Assembly: GCF_000179595.2 (NCBI RefSeq)
Contig: NZ_JH556658.1
Location: 521,403-585,402 of the forward strand
From: Acetivibrio cellulolyticus CD2
Lineage (GTDB): Bacteria > Bacillota > Clostridia > Acetivibrionales > Acetivibrionaceae
Direction of reading: 5' to 3'
DNA length: 64,000 bases
Shown here: piece after piece, positions 60,724-64,000 of the stretch
Layout: each line of letters starts with the position of its first letter
How positions within the stretch are numbered: position 1 is the stretch's first letter
Program-made: the position numbers and the translations under genes
Notes under the pieces: generated by a model
Seen by the model: the letters and a program-made list of their open reading frames with translations, nothing else
What the model was told of the DNA's origin: nothing
The model's database searches: none

Positions 60724-62025
60724 ATGAGAAAAGGATTACTTGCAATTTGTTTAATAATATTACTTTTATTACAGGTGGGCTGTGCTGAGAAAATTGCTAC
60801 AGTAGCAGGTGAAGCAAGTTATACCGAGAAAGGTGTAAGCATAAAGGATCAGGGGGAATACTTTGAAGTGGTTCTCGATTATACAAGTGGTTTGACACAC
60901 CATCAGATTGGGGCAGCACTTGCACGTGGTATTCTGGCTATGATACCAGATTATGAAGCTTTGATTGATCTGTATATTGCAGAAAATCTTCCTAAGTACC
61001 AGTATAACGAAAGCTTCTTCAGGATTGAAGACATCAAACCGCAGATCAACCCTGACTATCTGGAGGAACTGGATGGCATGGGAGAGGTTTTTTCAGGAGG
61101 GGCTGAAAACGGTTACAAGGATAAAAAGTTATCTGATGAGGAAGTGTATTTATACAACATTCTTCCGGATGTTGCAAGAGGTTCGCAGTGCAGCTTTGTA
61201 TCAGTATTTGGAGAACGGTCGGCAACTAAAAAGAATATTACTGGAAGAAATTTGGACTGGTATGCCGGGGAATTTAACCAACTTCCTAGAATACAGGCAA
61301 TTACGACCTATAAGTATGAAGATAGAAGTATTTGTTCAATAGGGTATATGGGTTTTATGGGAATTCTAACAGGATTTAGTGATAGAAAGGTTTATGCGGC
61401 TGTTCTTGACTCCTCAACAGGAGCCCCTTATGTTTCATTGGGAAAACGCTCATATCCTTTGGACATTCGGTATGCGCTGGAAAATGAAAAAACTCTGGAT
61501 GATGTCGCTAAATATATGACAGATCCCTCAAAACTTTATGCTGTCAACCATCTGATAGCACTTGCCGATCCGAACGAAAGCAAAATATTAGAGAACAATA
61601 TTAGCGGGACGGGAGCTACGGGCAAAAGAGTTAAACGTGCATTAAGAAGTGCGGATTCAGAATTGAATAAAGGTATAACATGGGGAATTACAGACGCTGT
61701 TGCAGCTGTAAACTCTTTTCTGCTTCGCGGCAATTATGATAATCATACAGCGGATAAGAACAATACTAAGAGATGGAAAAATATTAAGAAAGAACTGCTG
61801 GCATCAGGAACGACAGCAGATGTGGATGATATAAAGAGGGTTATATCATATGATAATGGTTCCCCTGGAACTTTTGTAGACAGCGGAGACATATATAACC
61901 AAATGACTGTCCAAATGATAGTTTTCCAGCCGGACAGCCTTACCCTGGAAGTTTTCTTTCACCCGAGAGATACAAGAAAGACTCCTGATGACCCGGTTTT
62001 CAAGAAAATAGAGGTGTTTAAGTAG
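60724..62025 (+). CDS. C45-family acyltransferase/acylase lipoprotein
   Basis: ATG 60724 with AGGGGATAGGAGT upstream. 433 aa. Lipoprotein signal with lipobox LQVGC (Cys20). A Ntn-hydrolase domain of the C45/acyl-coenzyme-A:6-aminopenicillanate-acyltransferase type follows: candidate autocatalytic nucleophile Cys156 in GSQCSFVSVFGERS, followed by NITGRNLDWYAGE and GFMGILTGF. The family makes or breaks amide bonds to acyl chains. Placed between a peptide exporter and a fatty-acid-loading NRPS starter, it is most likely an extracellular acylase that trims or transfers the lipid tail. The N-terminal propeptide is long. Confidence 0.8.
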   Translation: MRKGLLAICLIILLLLQVGCAEKIATVAGEASYTEKGVSIKDQGEYFEVVLDYTSGLTHHQIGAALARGILAMIPDYEALIDLYIAENLPKYQYNESFFRIEDIKPQINPDYLEELDGMGEVFSGGAENGYKDKKLSDEEVYLYNILPDVARGSQCSFVSVFGERSATKKNITGRNLDWYAGEFNQLPRIQAITTYKYEDRSICSIGYMGFMGILTGFSDRKVYAAVLDSSTGAPYVSLGKRSYPLDIRYALENEKTLDDVAKYMTDPSKLYAVNHLIALADPNESKILENNISGTGATGKRVKRALRSADSELNKGITWGITDAVAAVNSFLLRGNYDNHTADKNNTKRWKNIKKELLASGTTADVDDIKRVISYDNGSPGTFVDSGDIYNQMTVQMIVFQPDSLTLEVFFHPRDTRKTPDDPVFKKIEVFK

Positions 62026-62114
62026 AAAGTATTTATTTGTTTCATTATATATTGGACTGTGAAATGTTTGAAATTCTGTTAGATTTATTATAATAGTAAA
62101 AGGGGCAATCAAGT

Positions 62115-64000
62115 ATGTCAACACAAGAAACTTTAAGCAATGTAGTAATTTCCAGAGCCAATGAAGATTCAAGAGGAATAACATTTATTTTAAGCGATGA
62201 ACAAGAAATATTTGTTTCATACAAGGAAATGTATCTATCCTCTTTGGAACTGTTATATTACATGCAGCAGGCAGGATTTAAGAAAGGTGATGAGGTTGTT
62301 TTCCAATTGGAGGATAACCGGAAGTTTATATTTTCCTTCTGGGCATGCATTCTTGGGGGGATGATTCCTGTTCCGGTCACACCTGGTACTAATGATGAGC
62401 ATAAAATGAAGTTGTTTAAGATATGGAACATATTAAAAAAGCCAAAACTGATTGCAAGTAGAAAGCTGGTTGAAAAGCTGGAGGATTTTGCATCAGAGAA
62501 TGATCTTAAGAATGAAATCGGAAGCATAAGGGAAAATGTATATTGTTTTGAAGAAATCAATTTAACTGGCAAACAAGGTGTCATTTATGAGCCAAGTGCC
62601 GAGGACACTGCCTTTATTCAGTTTTCTTCAGGTTCAACAGGAGACCCTAAGGGTGTTGTAATATCGCATAAAAATGTTCTTACCAATATTAATGCTATGG
62701 CAGAATGCGGAGGTACAAGCAGTGCAGATTCAACACTTAGCTGGATGCCTCTGACACATGATATGGGGTTGGTTGGAGTTCATATTATCAGTGTATTTCT
62801 AGGTATAAACCAATATAACATGCAGACACAGTTATTTATAAGGTATCCTGTTTTGTGGATTAAAAAGGCGAGCCAGCACAAGGCAACAATGCTGTATTCT
62901 CCTAATTTCGGATACAAGCATTTTCTTAAATTTTTTAGTAAAGATGTTGCAAAAGATTGGGATTTGTCAAACGTAAGGCTTGTTACAAACGGCGCCGAAC
63001 CTATCTCTATGGAACTTTGTGATGAGTTTATGGATACGCTTTGCGAATACCGTTTGAAAAGAAATGCCATGTATACAGTTTACGGTATGGCAGAAGCAAC
63101 CTTGGGTATAACGTTTCCAAACCCCGGTGAGGAGTTTTGCTCTGTGACATTTGACAGGGGATTTTTGGGTGTTGGAGACAAAGTCAGGACAGTCCAAAAA
63201 GGAGATAAAAATGGAGTTACCTTTGCAAATGTAGGTTTTCCTATTTCGAATTGTTACGTCCGCATATGCGATGAGAAAAACAACCCTTTAGAAGATAATT
63301 ATATGGGACATATTCAAATAAAAGGCGGAAATGTAACTTGCGGGTACTATAACAGGGAGGATCTGACGCAAGAGATTATTTCACCGGACGGATGGCTCAA
63401 TACCGGAGACCTTGGTCTTATGATAAATGGGAGGCTAATAGTTGCAGGACGTTCAAAGGATATTATATTTGCAGGAGGGCAAAACTTCTATTCTCATGAT
63501 ATAGAGAGAGTTGCGGAATCTGTTGAGGGTGTTGAACTCGGTAAAATAGCAGCTGTAGGTGTTTTTAATGAGGCAAAACACTGCGATGAACTTGTTCTTT
63601 TCGTATTGTTCAAACAGAAAACGGAACTTTTTATTCCGTTGGTTGAAAGTTTAAAGAAAATAATCAGTCTGAGGTTTGGAATAGAAGCTCAAGAGGTGAT
63701 TCCGGTAAAGCATATTCCCAAGACTACCAGTGGAAAGTTTCAGAGATACAAACTGCGTGAAACTATTGAGGCAGGCGGGTTTGATGCTGTAAAACAGGAA
63801 ATCCATGAGTTGATGGCACAGAAGTATAGCAACAGGGTGATTGACATGCCTCAGAATGATGTGGAAAATGACCTTGTGAAAATCTGGTCAGAGGTCTTGA
63901 ATATAGAATATGTGGGCACGAGGGATGATTTCTTTGCAATAGGCGGAGATTCACTTAAGGCAGGCCAATTGATTTCGAGGGTCAGAGAAACATTCGGTGT
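62115..64000 (+). CDS. NRPS starter: fatty-acyl-AMP ligase domain and carrier domain (partial)
   Basis: Runs off the right edge with no stop (more than 628 codons); ATG 62115 after AAAAGGGGC. AMP-binding domain with core FIQFSSGSTGDPKGVVISH (about 167-185) and the FAAL-typical TLSWMPLTHDMGLVGVHI (about 210-227). Other adenylation motifs are YGMAEATLG, GYYNRED and LNTGDLGLM. A carrier domain at about 575-628 has phosphopantetheine Ser613 in FFAIGGDSLKA. Fatty-acyl-AMP ligases activate free fatty acids and load them on a carrier, starting lipopeptide synthesis. Later condensation domains would lie outside the window. Confidence 0.88.
   Translation, partial: MSTQETLSNVVISRANEDSRGITFILSDEQEIFVSYKEMYLSSLELLYYMQQAGFKKGDEVVFQLEDNRKFIFSFWACILGGMIPVPVTPGTNDEHKMKLFKIWNILKKPKLIASRKLVEKLEDFASENDLKNEIGSIRENVYCFEEINLTGKQGVIYEPSAEDTAFIQFSSGSTGDPKGVVISHKNVLTNINAMAECGGTSSADSTLSWMPLTHDMGLVGVHIISVFLGINQYNMQTQLFIRYPVLWIKKASQHKATMLYSPNFGYKHFLKFFSKDVAKDWDLSNVRLVTNGAEPISMELCDEFMDTLCEYRLKRNAMYTVYGMAEATLGITFPNPGEEFCSVTFDRGFLGVGDKVRTVQKGDKNGVTFANVGFPISNCYVRICDEKNNPLEDNYMGHIQIKGGNVTCGYYNREDLTQEIISPDGWLNTGDLGLMINGRLIVAGRSKDIIFAGGQNFYSHDIERVAESVEGVELGKIAAVGVFNEAKHCDELVLFVLFKQKTELFIPLVESLKKIISLRFGIEAQEVIPVKHIPKTTSGKFQRYKLRETIEAGGFDAVKQEIHELMAQKYSNRVIDMPQNDVENDLVKIWSEVLNIEYVGTRDDFFAIGGDSLKAGQLISRVRETFG

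Overview
The window looks like the chromosome of a low-GC, endospore-forming Clostridia. The evidence is AT-rich DNA with strong AGGAGG-type ribosome sites, a gerK-type germination operon, spoIIM, dacF and a SpoIIM-family protein. The block proC-rnhA-nudix-spoIIM-xerD-deoB-pdp-dacF resembles the nudF-spoIIM-ripX-drm-punA-dacF order known from Bacillus. Genus cannot be fixed from the sequence; a relative of the anaerobic cellulolytic clostridia is a guess.

Layout. 1-5.4 kb is accessory: a frameshifted transposase end, two tiny hydrophobic proteins of one family, a stalk-domain protein, a GNAT, half of a tRNA-Pro, an ECF sigma/DUF4179 pair, a PDZ fragment and an intact tRNA-Pro(GGG). 5.5-8.4 kb: a 3D-domain protein and hflK-hflC. 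8.6-14.2 kb: a germinant receptor operon (A, B, C, a 58-aa two-helix protein, and a second B). 14.4-18.8 kb: a DUF2229/COG3581 pair and a MASE3 histidine kinase. 19.1-22.9 kb: a promoter, a structured leader RNA and a Na+-pumping decarboxylase operon. 22.9-25.6 kb (minus strand): DUF421/DUF4363 genes, a multicopper-oxidase scrap and a CPBP protease. 25.7-32.6 kb: Ca2+/Na+ antiporter, a degenerate GGDEF protein with a ribbon-helix-helix tail, a tandem riboswitch, dapB, tetR-clc, then another leader RNA and a DUF1646 transporter. 32.8-40.8 kb: the conserved housekeeping/sporulation block. 41-48.1 kb: a MoxR/DUF58/DUF4129/DUF4350/RDD membrane cluster. 48.2-55.3 kb: lysA, an M28 peptidase and a 1240-aa LacI-kinase-receiver-HD-GYP hybrid. 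55.5-58.1 kb: decaying accessory genes. 58.7 kb to the end: the edge of a lipopeptide NRPS cluster (SyrD/PvdE-type exporter, C45 acylase lipoprotein, fatty-acyl-AMP-ligase/carrier starter).

Two results stand out. First, the same structured RNA occurs three times within 12.3 kb (about 19190, 27459, 31430) with compensatory base changes. It precedes a Na+-pump operon, a c-di-AMP riboswitch plus dapB, and a DUF1646 gene, which fits the Na+-I (DUF1646-motif) riboswitch class and makes this stretch a sodium/osmotic regulon. Second, the right edge combines a fatty-acid-loading NRPS starter, a PvdE/SyrD-class cyclic-peptide exporter and a surface acylase. That is the logic of acylated-precursor maturation known from pyoverdine, here in a Firmicute.
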